64,000 nucleotides of DNA from NCBI GenBank assembly GCA_036971475.1, contig JBAIZL010000002.1, positions 333,493,820-333,557,819 of the forward strand, in the 5' to 3' direction. The translations under genes were made by a program, and so were the position numbers. Each line of letters begins with the position of its first letter. Position 1 is the first letter of the stretch. This document shows positions 1 through 34,624 of this stretch, in pieces. This stretch comes from Prosapia bicincta (taxonomy: Eukaryota; Arthropoda; Insecta; Hemiptera; Cercopidae). The notes under the pieces were generated by a model, which was not told where the DNA came from, did not search any database, and saw only the letters and a list, made by a program, of their open reading frames with translations.

Positions 1-3000
1 ATGGTTGACTGATTCCATTTCTCTGACCAGGCTTTATAGAAATATTTGTTGCTTTGGTTCCTACAGTGAAGCAATGAAACCCTCTTCTCATCTGTAGGCT
101 GCATTTTAGAGGCTGCTTTCGCTATTTGGTTCGCAACCTCATTTCCGTATACGTCACAATGAGATGGTACCCACTGCAAAGTAATCTCACATCTATGGCT
201 CTGTAGTTCACGAAGCAGGCGTCTAATTTCCATGATACGAAAAGCATATGCCGTAGGTTCGGAGTTCAAGATAGCCTGCATAGCACTTTTGGAGTCCGTT
301 AAGACACAGACTTACGATACTTTCAATGATAAACAACTTGTAAGCGCTGCATTTATAGCTAGTAATTCTGCGTCCATACTGGACAATGAGTTTGCTGGCA
401 CATAGTACCTATCACCAGTTGTTTCATTAAAGTAACCGGCACCCGCAACTTTTCCTTCAATGTCCACTGAGCCGTCAGTGAATATCTTGATATAGCGATC
501 ATAAAGCTCATTTATCATGGACAATGCTTCACTTTTCAAGATTGCTGGGTGGTTGTTTTTCGTTAACCGGTTTGGTAGTTCCATAACAATTTCCACTCCA
601 TTCCATATGCCTGGTCTGTCATCATATGTCACTGGGACGGTTTCAGGAACGCCACACATTAACATGGAGGCCATGGACTTAATTTGACACGTGAATGAGT
701 TTCTGATGTTACTGCTTGCATTTATCACGATATGTAGAGGATGGTTAGGTATTGATGACTGTATTCTTAAGTATTTGGTCCACATTTGCCTTCTGATATA
801 TATTTCAATAGGCTCAACACCCAGTTCCACTTCCATAGCAGAGGTAGGAGTGGTGCTCAGGCATCCAAGGCATGTATGGAGAGCCGCTGCTTGAATGCGG
901 CCTATTTTGTCAATGTGTGTTTTGGCTGCAGCTCCCCAAACCTCACAGCAATAGGTAGCTTTGGAGCGTTCAAAGGCTAAGTAAAATGATCTTAGTGTTG
1001 TTGTGTCTGCACCCCAGTTGCGACTGGCCACTACTTTGAGCGCATTCAGCCGTGATGTGCACTTCTCCAAAACATAGTCCACTTGCTTTGCCCAACGTAA
1101 TTTTGAATCCAACACTACTCCCAACAATTTTGGGTTAGGGTTAAATTTCACGGGAACATCTTGTATTCGTAACTGTGGTATGTAGTTTGCCAAATTATTT
1201 CTTCTCGTGAAAAAAGAGCACTCTGTCTTGTCCAGAGATACTTTAAGTGACCACTTTCCACACCATTCCATTATCTTGTGTAGAGCTAGTTGAACCAAAT
1301 CTATCGCTTTGAGATGGTCTTCATCCGATGCCCAGATCGTGCAGTCATCCGCGAATGTACAGCTGGACACTCCAGGAGGGAGCTGGGCCGAGAAATCGTG
1401 AAGTGCGATATTAAAGAGGGTTGGGCAAATAATTCCACCTTGGGGAATGCCATTTGCAACAATGTGATTTGATGAGATGGTTCCATTTACATCCACCTGA
1501 ATGCACCTGTTTTCTAGGTAAGATACAATATATTTCAACATCTTGCCCCTTATGCCAAGCTTCATACACTGGAGGATAACCGTAGCATGCGGAATTTTGT
1601 CAAAAGCTGCTTCGTAGTCGATCATCACCGCAATTGTAGCCTTCTTTCGTTCAAAACCTTTGTAAATTTGGTCTGTGAAATATAGCAATGCATCCGTAGT
1701 GCTCCTCTGACGCCGGAAACCAAATTGGAGATTGCTCAGTTTATCATCGTTTTCTAGTCTCCATGTCAGTCTTGCGTTCACTAGACGTTCCATGAGTTTC
1801 CCCAGGCAGGATGTCAGCGATATGGCTCTATAAGATTCTAGTTGCGATTTGTCTTTTCCAGATTTGCGGATAGGAATGATTCGAGTGGTTTTCCATTTTT
1901 GCGGTGTTTCTCCTGTTTTCCAGACATCATTGAATAAATTTAATATGTTGCTGAGCATCCTTTGTGAACAGTTCTTCAACATATCATTATGGAAATTATC
2001 CGCCCCAGGAGATGAACAGTTGATTTTTGCCAAGGCATTTGTCAGCTCTTTCATTGTAAATGGTGCATTATCCATATCTTCATGTATACATAGCAGTTCC
2101 ATGCAGCAGGTGAAGAATTGCTTTTCATCTGTTAGATTCATTGGCCAAGACACTCGCTTTCCCGATCGATTTGAATAATGCTTGCTGAAGGCATTTGCTT
2201 TCTCTTGGTCCGCTATCAGGAGCACTCCGTTCGCCAGTTTCAATGAATGAATTTTCCTTGATGATTCACCATTCGTAGCTTTAAATTTTTTCCATACCGT
2301 GCTTGATGGGGTGTTTATATTCATAAAGCCGACAAACTCTCTCCATGATTTTCTTTTAGCTTCAGTGATAGCTTTTCGTAGGGTGGTGTTGCATCTATTA
2401 TATTCCATTCTGTTGTTTGGGTGTCTGTTTTTCACCCATCTTTTCCGAGCTTTAATACGGTCTTTCCTAAGGCTTTCAATGCCATCATTCCACCAGTTGT
2501 TCATGTAACTTTGTTTTTTATTGCCAGTTTTTTTAGGTATGCTTTTATTTGCAGCATTTAAAATGCCGTTTTCAATTGATGTTAGATTATGTTCAATTTC
2601 TAAGACGTTTAGGCGAGTTTCTTCAGTAAAGGTAATCCAGTCTGCCTTCTCAATTTTATATCTGCTGTGAACAACTGCGTTGTTTACCATCTGTTCGTTC
2701 TTGACTCTAATCTCAGTATACACAGGCAGATGATCGCTGCCCAAATCTTCGCCTACTCTCCAGCAATTCACTCTCCTCCACACATCTGGGCTGGTAATTA
2801 CGAGGTCTGATGTGCCTAAAGTTTCTGTTGACGCAGACTGATACGTAGGGTGAAGCTTATCGTTCAGCAACACCTTGTTGCCCGTTGTCAACCAATCGTA
2901 CAAAACATTCCCGTTGCCATTGGAAGGGCCGTCGTTCCAGGAGTGGTGTTTACAGTTAAAATCTCCTACAATGATAGCATTGTTGTCCATAGATAAAAGT

Positions 3001-3370
3001 ATTTGAAAGTCGTCGCTACGGATACCTTGTCCAGGTACATAAATGTTGCAGAGATTGAATACATCATCCTTGTTCATTCTGATTTTAAACTTGGCGACCT
3101 CGATTTTTTGATTCATCCAGATATCATAGGTTTCCACAATTAGTGAATCATGAATTAGAGTTACCAGGCCTCCTCCTGTACGGTCTTCTCTTGAGGCGTT
3201 GTACATTTTAAAACCATTAAATCTGGGATGGTACTTTTCATTTACAGGTGAAGACGCTTCCTGAATACAAGCAATCTTGACATGTTCAGTTTTGAGTACT
3301 TTTTTAGTTCGTCCGATTTTTTCTGCAGAGACCTTGCATTCCAACTCATGATTATCAATTTCTTATCCAT
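1..3370 (-). pseudogene. LINE ORF2: endonuclease-reverse transcriptase-RNase H, two frameshifts
   Basis: Nicks target DNA and copies the element's RNA at the nick. The longest uninterrupted stretch (312-3344) opens on a TTG and its first ~15 residues are out of frame. The true amino end is in another frame at 3370-3302, starting MDKKLIIMSWNARSLQ, the typical first endonuclease motif; a shift near 3295-3305 joins the frames. Endonuclease motifs GDFNCKHHSW (~2960) and SDHLPV (~2740) follow. RT motifs: AAFDKIP (~1600), GIPQGG (~1440) and the catalytic FADD (~1350). RNase H opens with TDGS (~470) and AEL (~375), then TAA at ~312 stops the frame; the next frame continues as TDSKSA (~290) and WVPSHCD (~160) to the window edge. 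Key residues survive, but two frameshifts make it a pseudogene. Confidence 0.9.
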
Positions 3371-3720
3371 CTCTGTTCGTTGGACGCGTTGTGACTTTGG
3401 CGTGATCGCAACTTTTCCCTCTCTTTGAATGTTGTACCTATCGATACGTGCCCGTATTCATGTTTAGCTTTCCGTTTTATTTCACTTAATAAGTTTTTCA
3501 CAATACTTCTTGACGGGCACCATATTTCTGTTCTTTGGAAAAATCCCATTCCTCTTGCTCTCATGATGAGGCTTTTGTCAATCCCGAGATTAAGCCGTAT
3601 TGACTTAATACTTTATCCTGTCATATTCCATATTAAAACTTTCAACCTGTCCGGGTGTTCTCGTCTCGAAGAGACACGTCAAAAGCCCTTAGAAGGGCTG
3701 GATAAGACGCTTGTTTGATT
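3355..3720 (-). pseudogene. C-terminal end of LINE ORF1, degenerate
   Basis: A minus-strand reading frame from about 3720 to a TGA at 3355-3357 overlaps the start of ORF2 (ATG at 3370), the arrangement usual at LINE ORF1/ORF2 junctions. It is uninterrupted from 3612 to 3355 (contains IRLNLGIDKSLIMRARG and KRKAKHEYGHVSIG). Further 5' it has a TAA near 3614 and a TGA near 3678. No zinc-knuckle is visible, so the identity rests on position and reading frame alone. The 5' part of ORF1 is missing. Confidence 0.55.
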
Positions 3721-3799
3721 ATGCTTGTACATGGGACTTTCTCTTGGAAAGCTAATGCTAGCGTTCGGTTCACTGTAAACAGCTATCCAGGGGCAGGAC

Positions 3800-4311
3800 G
3801 AGGACCAACCAGCTCACCCCCTAAAATAGCACACAAATTCAAAAAAGCAGGATACAATGTAGCTTACAGAACAACAAATAAAAACCAAACAACTATCAGA
3901 CACAGCATTAATAACAATACCAACACATACAATAACCAAGGAGTATACAAACTAAAATGCAACAACTGCAATAAGTTCTATATTGGACAAACAGGCAGAT
4001 CTTTTGGCGAAAGATATAAAGAACACAAAAGCGCACTGCACACTACTATTGCATCCACTTTCGCAAATCACCTCATGGACACTAAACACTCATGCAAAAG
4101 TATGGAAAATAACATGAGCATCCTCCACACATGCAACAAAGGCAATAAATTAAACCCACTAGAACAGTATGAAATATATAGACATAGCAACACACATAAA
4201 AATGACATCTTAAATGAACAAACATGGCACAGATCACACATACTCTTCGATCATATCCTTTCTAACTTTCAAAATGATGGTACTGAGGAAGCACAACTGC
4301 AGCATTCCTAG
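3800..4311 (+). pseudogene. Penelope-like element, 3' end of ORF with GIY-YIG endonuclease
   Basis: Open frame of about 170 residues. The first part (PPKIAHKFKKAGYNVAYRTTN) resembles the thumb/linker that follows the reverse transcriptase in Penelope-like elements. A GIY-YIG nuclease domain follows: GVYKLKCNNCNKFYIG, then QTGRSFGERYKEHKSAL with the conserved Arg, and NHLMDTKHS. It ends at a TAG at 4309-4311. The RT itself is absent, so this is a 5'-truncated copy; the junction with unrelated sequence lies between about 3720 and 3800. Frame 3715-3800 is open but shows no family similarity. It sits just upstream of the first visible acyltransferase exon, same strand. Confidence 0.85.
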
Positions 4312-4433
4312 CGGCAAAAATACGAGGCTGAAGAAGTTGTAAGAAGAAAACGTTTCCTCCAAGTGTAAGTTAACAATTTACCAACTTTAGTTGCCAAAAA
4401 GTCTGGTCACAAGTAATAGCAAAAGTGTAATAC
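4312..4433 (+). mobile_element. 3' tail of the Penelope-like element
   Basis: Directly downstream of the GIY-YIG ORF. About 90 bp (4343-4433) match the right half of the foldback at 14183-14325, including the shared stretches AAGTGTAAGTTAACAATTTA and AGCAAAAGTGTAATA. This ties that small foldback to the Penelope-like element's 3' end. Confidence 0.6.
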
Positions 4434-4574
4434 AAGCAATTGATATTGTATGTTTTTATTTACCAGATCAATGGTGATCTGAAAATATTACTATTTTTTT
4501 ATGACAGTTTTATGAATTAATATTTCAAGTCTATAAAATAATATTAGCTAAACATGTATTTTCTCTGTTTACAG

Positions 4575-27991
<23,417 letters not shown>

Positions 27992-28240
27992 GAAGTGGTA
28001 GTTTTGTTACAGCTACAGAAATATCAGACAAAATAACATCTATTCTAATCAACTATAAATAGCTCGTCATTATTGTTATTGTTATTAAGTGGTTTATTTA
28101 AAAGACTTAACCTTACTTATTGAGCCGCATTAGTGACTCTTAGAACTGTTTTCTGTGATTGTTGTGTAAATATTTTTTTACTTTTATGGACAATGATTCA
28201 CTCTTTATTATATTGATCTTTGAGATAATAATTTCTAGCA

Positions 28241-28242
<2 letters not shown>

Positions 28243-28311
<69 letters not shown>

Positions 28312-28348
28312 TTAGTTCTGTCAGTCTCCTATCCAGTCCAAAAATTCC

Positions 28349-28379
<31 letters not shown>

Positions 28380-28439
28380 ATATGTACACACACACAAACA
28401 CACACACACACACACTCACACACACACACACACACACAA
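28243..28439. repeat. Compound microsatellite (TA)n-(TA)n-(CA)n
   Basis: (TA)n 28243-28309, 40 bp of unique sequence, (TA)n 28350-28368, then CA-rich repeat 28385-28439. Reading frames through it are artefacts. Confidence 0.95.
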
Positions 28440-30155
28440 CTTCTCTGGTTCTTCACAGGATCTTAAGAAATTTATCGGACTTCTTGAGATCTGAGTACAA
28501 ATTATTACTCATTTTTATTCAGTATCTTCCAGTTGTAAATGTTATTTTTCATAAATCGAAATAACATATTCTTTGCAAAAAGAATATTTCCACAATGTTT
28601 ACTTTATCTATGTGGAAAATGATGTTACAGATAAAAACTGTTGTTTACAAAGCAAGTGTTCCTTGAAGAAGCAAATGCTTCTTTATTCAGATTTTTAACA
28701 TAGTAAAACAGTAGCTATTTAAATCTTGTTACTTGGTCTGGTGATAAAGTTATTAAAATTTTAATTACATTTTATTTGCAAGTTCTTCCTTGAATATTCA
28801 ACACTAAGATGAGCAACAAGAAATGGAGAAAGCTTTATAAGGAACTGCATAACTTATTCCATCCCAAATAATAATTGGTATTGTTAAATGTAGAATATTG
28901 AAATGAGTAGGTCGTTTACCAAGGAAGACGATTGGAATATTTTAACAAGGCTGCTGAGAATGCCTACAACTAGACCAAAGTATAATAAGGTAGATCTGGC
29001 AAAACATGTTTTCAACACAAAAATGAATTCAATGTCTGTAAGATTGTTTCTGGCAATGAAGTTGGTTATATACAGTTAAAGGCTGTGAAAAACTGTCAGT
29101 GGTAGAATGATAAGAAAAAACAATACTTATAAGCTATAATAATAGAGAAATACAAAACAAGAAGTTAAAAGCATGTAAGTATTTTTTAAACTTTTTATAT
29201 TTAGTCAAGACATAGAAATTTCTATATTTTGGAAAATTTACATTGTTGGGAAATTAGGATTTCTGACTCTTAAAGTGGCATTAGATTTTCTTGCTGACAG
29301 TTGACCATTTTATGATCTTCATATTGTTATGACAAGAATTCAGAGTCTTGTAAAACTAACCATATTTATTTATAATTATATTTAGCAATGAAACTAGATT
29401 GAATAGGTATTAATTGGAAGCTGCTGATTGTTAGTGTTTGAATAACTTTCTTTATTATTACTATTATTTTTAAACACTAATTGGTATTAGTCTAACACTA
29501 ACACTAATTAGTTAAACACTAATTGGTACAATTTCTTTACCTTACTGTAGTTTAAAAGTTTATTTTGAAATAACCTCCTATTTATATGTACAATATATAT
29601 ATATATTTATATGTGGCAATACAAACAATGGCCATAATAGCCAGCCAATTAATAGTAGTTTAATTTTTGCAAAATAAAATTCTTAGTAATTTATTCCTTT
29701 ATTCTTAAAGGAATTAATTCCTACAATAATAGTAAGAATTGGTTGCATTCTTTTTGTACTATAATGGAAACATAAACGTTAAGAATAAGAATCATATTAG
29801 TTTTGATTAAAGTTTATTAAGTAAAAATTAAAGTTAATTAGCTTTATAGATAGAAATAAAAATAAAATCGTTAATAATGAATTAGGTCCAATTCAAAATT
29901 AAATATTATTTTAATTTAATTTAATGTTAAATATTATCTTTTTTACATTATTTAAATAATTTGGTTATTATTATTTTTTATTGATATTAGGTCTATAGGT
30001 TCATCAAAATTAAATATTTGTAATTATATGTTGTTCAATGTTAATATATTAGTAGCAGTGGTTGAAATTTTGACAATGCCCAGATCGGGTTCTTACTTTT
30101 GTTTAAACATTATAGGTTATGTTTAGTTTTTTCAATTAAGTTTAAATTGTGTAGC

Positions 30156-30198
30156 ATCACTGAAGATGATGACAAATTGTCATTGAAAGGCGTATGAT
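30156..30198 (+). ncRNA. Hammerhead-ribozyme-like motif
   Basis: Stem I ATCA (30156-30159), core CTGAAGA (30160-30166; position 7 is free in the consensus), extra T, stem II GATGAC/GTCATT with loop AAATT, GAAA (30185-30188), GGC, GTA cleavage triplet (30192-30194), stem I TGAT (30195-30198). All invariant core bases are present. Stem I is 4 bp and the second stem III pair is G opposite G. Confidence 0.6.
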
Positions 30199-30368
30199 AA
30201 TACAGTTTTCATAATTGTGAGTCATAGCATATTTATTCTTTTATTAATAATTAGCTTTTATTTAAGTATTAATAAAAAAATATTTATTGGGTAAGGGAGT
30301 CATCAATGTGACAACTTTGACTAATGAAATTTACAATAAAATCTTTATCTTAATCTAAAATTTTATAA

Positions 30369-30600
30369 TTGTTGATTCCATCTTCACGTAAGCTACTAGT
30401 TTTCATCAAAACACTTGTAAATATTTTATAACTTGCCTATAGTATCACTTATATTTGTTTCGGGAGATGTGTCCCATTGTCAACTCTGTGTTATGGTCTG
30501 AGTTGACAATAGGTCACATCTCCCGAAACGGCGGTCTTCAACATATATAAAGTAAGTGCTACTAAAGGCAAGTTATAAAATATTTACAAGTGTTTTAACT
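30369..30600. mobile_element. Foldback family copy 5
   Basis: Left end TTGTTGATTCCATCTTCACG, ACTTGCCTATAGTATCACTT; arms meet near 30488; right arm TTGACAATAGGTCACATCTC, CCGAAACGGCGGTCTTCAAC. Part of the left arm is deleted (TTGTTTCGGGAG). The right arm keeps a TTGACAA-type motif whose stem I still pairs (TGAG with TTCA). Confidence 0.8.
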
Positions 30601-31758
30601 AAAATTTTATTTAGCTGTTTGAAATTTGTTTATAAATAAAAGAAAGCAAAATTGAAAATATTGTTATAATCCAATGTCAACATTCATGAAATAAAAAGTA
30701 AAACAAGAAATGTAACAAGTATTATATATATTAACAAATAAGTTTATTAGCTTCAGTATAAAAATTGTCTTACAAACACCCCTAAATATGGTCATTTCTA
30801 TTTAGGAAAACCTATTTTATAAAATAAACGTTTCTAGTCTTAATCGATCATTGTAGCATACTATTTTCCCTACAAAACTGTATCTTTAAATAATAAATGA
30901 AGGTTTTACATAAAATGTAACTGTAATTATTATCCTAAAATTAAAATTGAAAATAAACATTTTATAGTATTATTTAGGAGGGGGAGAATAATGATTAATT
31001 ATTTCAGTTTAAAGTTTCAAGAAGTAAGTTCATAATAATTTTTCATCTTGTTTGTATTTTTGCAGTGGTCTCTCTGGAATTAAAAACATATTGTCTTAAG
31101 CATTCCAAGTTTGTATTATATAAAAAAGTGTGTATACATTACTTGACTTTTTTTAAACCACTTTCCCACTAAACTCTTTTTTGTCAAGCTAAGACTATCG
31201 TTACGGTGAGTCCTTTCCATGCAGAATAATGTTGAATTGACAACTGATCATGAAATTGAAACATTAAGATTAACCGACACTTTTTGCCTTTCAACTCTAC
31301 CCTTTTTTTAGGTCAATTCTCTTGAAAGAAGTTTGTGGGAGAATTATTAATGATTATATATCTCTTAATGATTTTTATTTTCATAAAATTACTTATAGTC
31401 ATTATAAAATATTTTAAAAAATCAACATCTATTATTTCTTAAAATACCTTTAATTTTTATTTTGAAAATGTAGTACCTACTTAATATTGTGGAGTCAAAC
31501 GACTGTTTATTTTTAAAAACGACTTATCTACAAATTAACATGCTGTATTTAGATTTATGATTAATAGACTAGAACAAATACAAATAACACTAATAAAGAA
31601 CAAAACCCTATTAAATATCTAACACACAGCAATGGATACTTATGACAATTTGTAGCAAAAAATACAAAACAGGAAGCAAAGCAAATATTAGGAGGAAAAC
31701 AACCTCACTATGCTTTGACATATAAGCAACACTCGTTTATTTAAATGACATAACGTCA

Positions 31759-31762
<4 letters not shown>

Positions 31763-31815
<53 letters not shown>

Positions 31816-32114
31816 AATCCTTAGATGAATTATTTTTTCTTGTTGAATATGTATGGTGAAATAAAATAATTTTCATAAACAAGAATATACGAGTATTACT
31901 TCATTTTATTGTTGATTGAAGCTTTTTGCTAATTTACATTATTAGCATTTTTTAAATTTATAAATCACTGTTCAGTTATGTGACTAGTCACATAACTGAA
32001 CAGTGATTTATAAATTTTGAAAATGCTAATAATGTAAATTAGCGAAAAGCTTCAATCAACAATAAAATGAAGTAATACTCGTATATTCTTGTTTATGAAT
32101 ATTATTTTATTTCA

Positions 32115-32175
<61 letters not shown>
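31763..32175. repeat. 268-bp palindrome set between two (TA)n tracts
   Basis: (TA)n at 31763-31813 and 32117-32175 enclose an almost perfect inverted repeat, 31852-32119, centred on CTAG at 31984-31987. Arms are 134 bp with only a few mismatches and no spacer (TGTGACTAGTCACA at the centre). No ORF. Confidence 0.95.
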
Positions 32176-32178
<3 letters not shown>

Positions 32179-32589
32179 GGTAAAACGTCTTCAAAGTGGA
32201 ATCACAAGGGACTGAATATATTTTGCCAATTGGACAAGTTACCGCATTATTCAAATGGCATTTTTTTAAATCATAGGTATTTTAATAATTTGAGTTCAAA
32301 CAGTTTAGGAGTATTACATACCCTTTTTATGAGAGACACTGTTAATTCTGGAAAAGTATTTACTTTTATTAAACTGAATCACTACACTACACTTTCATGA
32401 AGTTGCTCAAGCATAAATAAATTATAACCTATTATTTTTACACTAGCTCATATTATTCCGATTTTTCCAAAAGTCTAACAAGGAAACTTGTTTCCACTCT
32501 TTAGTTATCATATCTGATTGGATACAGTCTTTTACAGAGTACAATAGTTCAAGAAGACGGGAAGAGTTAGAACCAGCAGCGAAGAAGTG

Positions 32590-33950
32590 ACTTCTGTTAT
32601 GCTTTATAGGGCCTCTTCAGGAGTTTACCTTTGTTTGGATCTCCTATCCTCTGGCTGCTCCTCTTTATCCCCATCTTCTTGGCCCCATTCTCTTCGTTTT
32701 TGGTAATCCTGGTGATTAAAAGATCTGGAGCCGATTCCAAGTTATGATCTGTGCAAGATTGAAAGATTGTCATCACCGCAAATAAAGTCATTAGAATTAC
32801 GTGGCATGTTTTTCTCTACAAAGATTGGATATGGCCTCTTCATTTTCACTTGCTTCTCTAATGTTTAGTGTATCATCACTTTCACCAAACCCTGCATTAA
32901 CAAAACACTTTGTTACTGTTTCATTTTTAATTTCTTTTACAGCCAACTCAATCCAGTTTACAGCATTCAGAATTGACATAGCTCTTGCTAAATCATAACA
33001 GCTATCAGCTTCTTCTATATTTAAAATTAAAGATTGCATTAAATAGCACTTTTAGTATGATTTAAATTTGTAAATAATGCCCATATCCATAGGCAGGTGT
33101 ACACTCGTATTATTAGGTGGGAACCTGACCAATTTCATATTCAAAAGCATTATTTGTTGGTAGCAGGTGACATTGTCTAGAACGAGAATACCTTTTCGTT
33201 TTATTTTCAAATTTTGTTTAAATTTTAGCATTGAACCTGTTTAACCATTCTTCCATTGCAGCTACATTCATCCAAACCTTCTTATTGTTTGGCCAAATCA
33301 CCGGTAAATTTTCAATTTTGAAGTTTATGACTACTACTAGTTTTTCTACCTTTTCAATAACAAACAAGCTTCACCATATTTCCCACTAAAGTCTTGCTTT
33401 TAACATTTTACTCCCATCACATTTTCCCCCTTAACTATGAGTTTGAACTCTAATTTGTTAGTAATGCCCAAAAAAAAGCCTGTTATGTCTCTGTTATAAA
33501 TTTTTTTAGTTTTATAGTCTGCCATCAAATCTTTCAGTTTTTTTGTCCACTCATTTACAACAAATTCATCTACATCTTTTGATACACCACAGATTTCATT
33601 CCACACAATGTTGTGTTTCTTCTTGAAACTGTCCAGCCATCCTGTAGATGTTTTAAACTGGCCGTTGCCAAGTGATTAGGTTACTCCAAGAGTTTCACTT
33701 TGAACCTGAAATTAGTACTATTTTGATCTTGCACAGGTAAATCACTCCCACAGTATGGCATTGATTTCTTTGTTACCTGTTAACTTCGCTTTTCTCTTCA
33801 TTTTTTTGTTTCCCTCCAACCACTTGTTCATTATTTTATCCTTATGCTTAAGGTTGCATTTTATGCAAATTAACCGCACCATTATTTCACTTACTGACAA
33901 TTTATTTCGCTTTTGTAAAATATATTTAAAAACTGAAAAATGTTAATGAA
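32590..33950 (-). pseudogene. Tigger/jerky-like (pogo superfamily) transposase, dead
   Basis: Minus-strand pieces in several frames. In order: a basic N-terminal region with KWLEGNKKMKRKAKLT (~33830), a CENP-B-type helix TGWLDSFKKKHNIVWNEICG (~33640-33590), VVNEWTKKLKDLMADY then IYNRDITGFF where relatives have MDETG (~33490), WMNVAAMEEWL (~33260), ILVLDNVTCY (second Asp, ~33180), FPPNNTSVHLPMDMGIIYKF (third Asp, ~33100), MQSLILNIEEADSCYDLA and VTKCFVNAGFGESDD (~32900). The first catalytic Asp motif is altered and there are many stops and shifts. Terminal repeats are not found. Less well preserved than the Tigger at 58.5 kb and of a different subfamily. Confidence 0.8.
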
Positions 33951-34224
33951 AATATAAACTTTCTTCCTTCATATCATATAAAAAAAACCTTGTGAAAAAT
34001 ATTTACAGAGATATGACCATTTTAAAAAAAAGCCTTGCATCGTGCAAAGCTGAATATGTAGTCAGGCTATGTTTTTACTTTAAACGTGAATAACTCACAA
34101 CCCTTGGAGATATCAATCCAAAAAATTCACAATTTGTTTCTTTAATAATTTTTCATCTTTATACCTGTAGTTATATAAAAGCGTTTAAAACATTTTTTCC
34201 AAGTACTTATTTTGGAAAAAATAA

Positions 34225-34520
34225 GTAAGAGTTGATAAAGGTGAGATTCCACTACCTAGATCAAACTAATCAGACGGGGTATTGAGGGTTAGAAACCTGG
34301 CTGTTCGGAAGGTTCCAAGCAGTTATGGAAAAGTGGTTATAGAGTTCGTCTTGTCCTACGACAAGGCTAATTACCAGTCCAGGCCTCATAGTAAGGTTGC
34401 AGGACTCTTATTTACTGGCACAACGGGTCATCGTTAGTCACAAGTTGGAGGTTGACTATGTAGGGGTAGTGTTTTCATATCCTAGACTGTGAATTCTTCT
34501 CTTAAGAAAATATCTTTGTG
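34225..34520 (+). repeat. Diverged dispersed repeat, second copy at 62.3-62.66 kb
   Basis: Shares ordered blocks with the minus strand of 62320-62660: TTCGGAAGGTT, AGTTATGGAAAAGTG (TTTTGGAAAAGTG there), ACCAGTCCA, GTCACAAGTTGGAGG and TATGTAGGGGTAGTGTTTT. GC content exceeds its flanks. Identity unknown; it adjoins the 3' side of the jockey-like remnant but is found without it at 62 kb. Confidence 0.55.
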
Positions 34521-34624
34521 TTCTTTGACAAAGAGAAGAGAGTTCAGAATCAGATACTACTTGTCAATACTCTTCTTTTTCACCATCTTTCTTTCTTCTG
34601 TTACATTTTTACATAACACAATGC

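Larger units (their letters stand above)
1..3720 (-). mobile_element. Non-LTR retrotransposon (LINE) with APE endonuclease, RT and RNase H; 3' end off window
   Basis: Minus-strand LINE. Its 5' side lies near 3720, where coding similarity fades into unrelated sequence next to a Penelope-like remnant; its 3' side runs past position 1. The order ORF1 remnant, overlapping ORF2 start, endonuclease, reverse transcriptase, RNase H fits the jockey/I/R1-like group; carrying RNase H narrows it towards I-like clades, but the clade is my inference. It is inactive, with frameshifts and stop codons in both ORFs. It lies upstream of, and antisense to, the first visible acyltransferase exon, so it is probably in that gene's upstream intron. 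Confidence 0.9.
27992..31760. other. 3' flank of the acyltransferase gene and intergenic DNA
   Basis: The 3' UTR begins here; no poly(A) site can be singled out in such AT-rich DNA. Holds microsatellites (28243-28439), a hammerhead-like motif (30156-30198) and foldback copy 5 (30369-30600). Otherwise nothing recognised. Confidence 0.7.

Noticed and set aside
691..2508. Several plus-strand open frames within the LINE
   Set aside because: Shadows of the minus-strand ORF2, which has the conserved motifs.
31852..32119. Hammerhead motif in the 32-kb palindrome
   Set aside because: CTGAACA is followed by an AT-rich stretch and TGAAAA, but stem I and a NUH site in the right place are missing.
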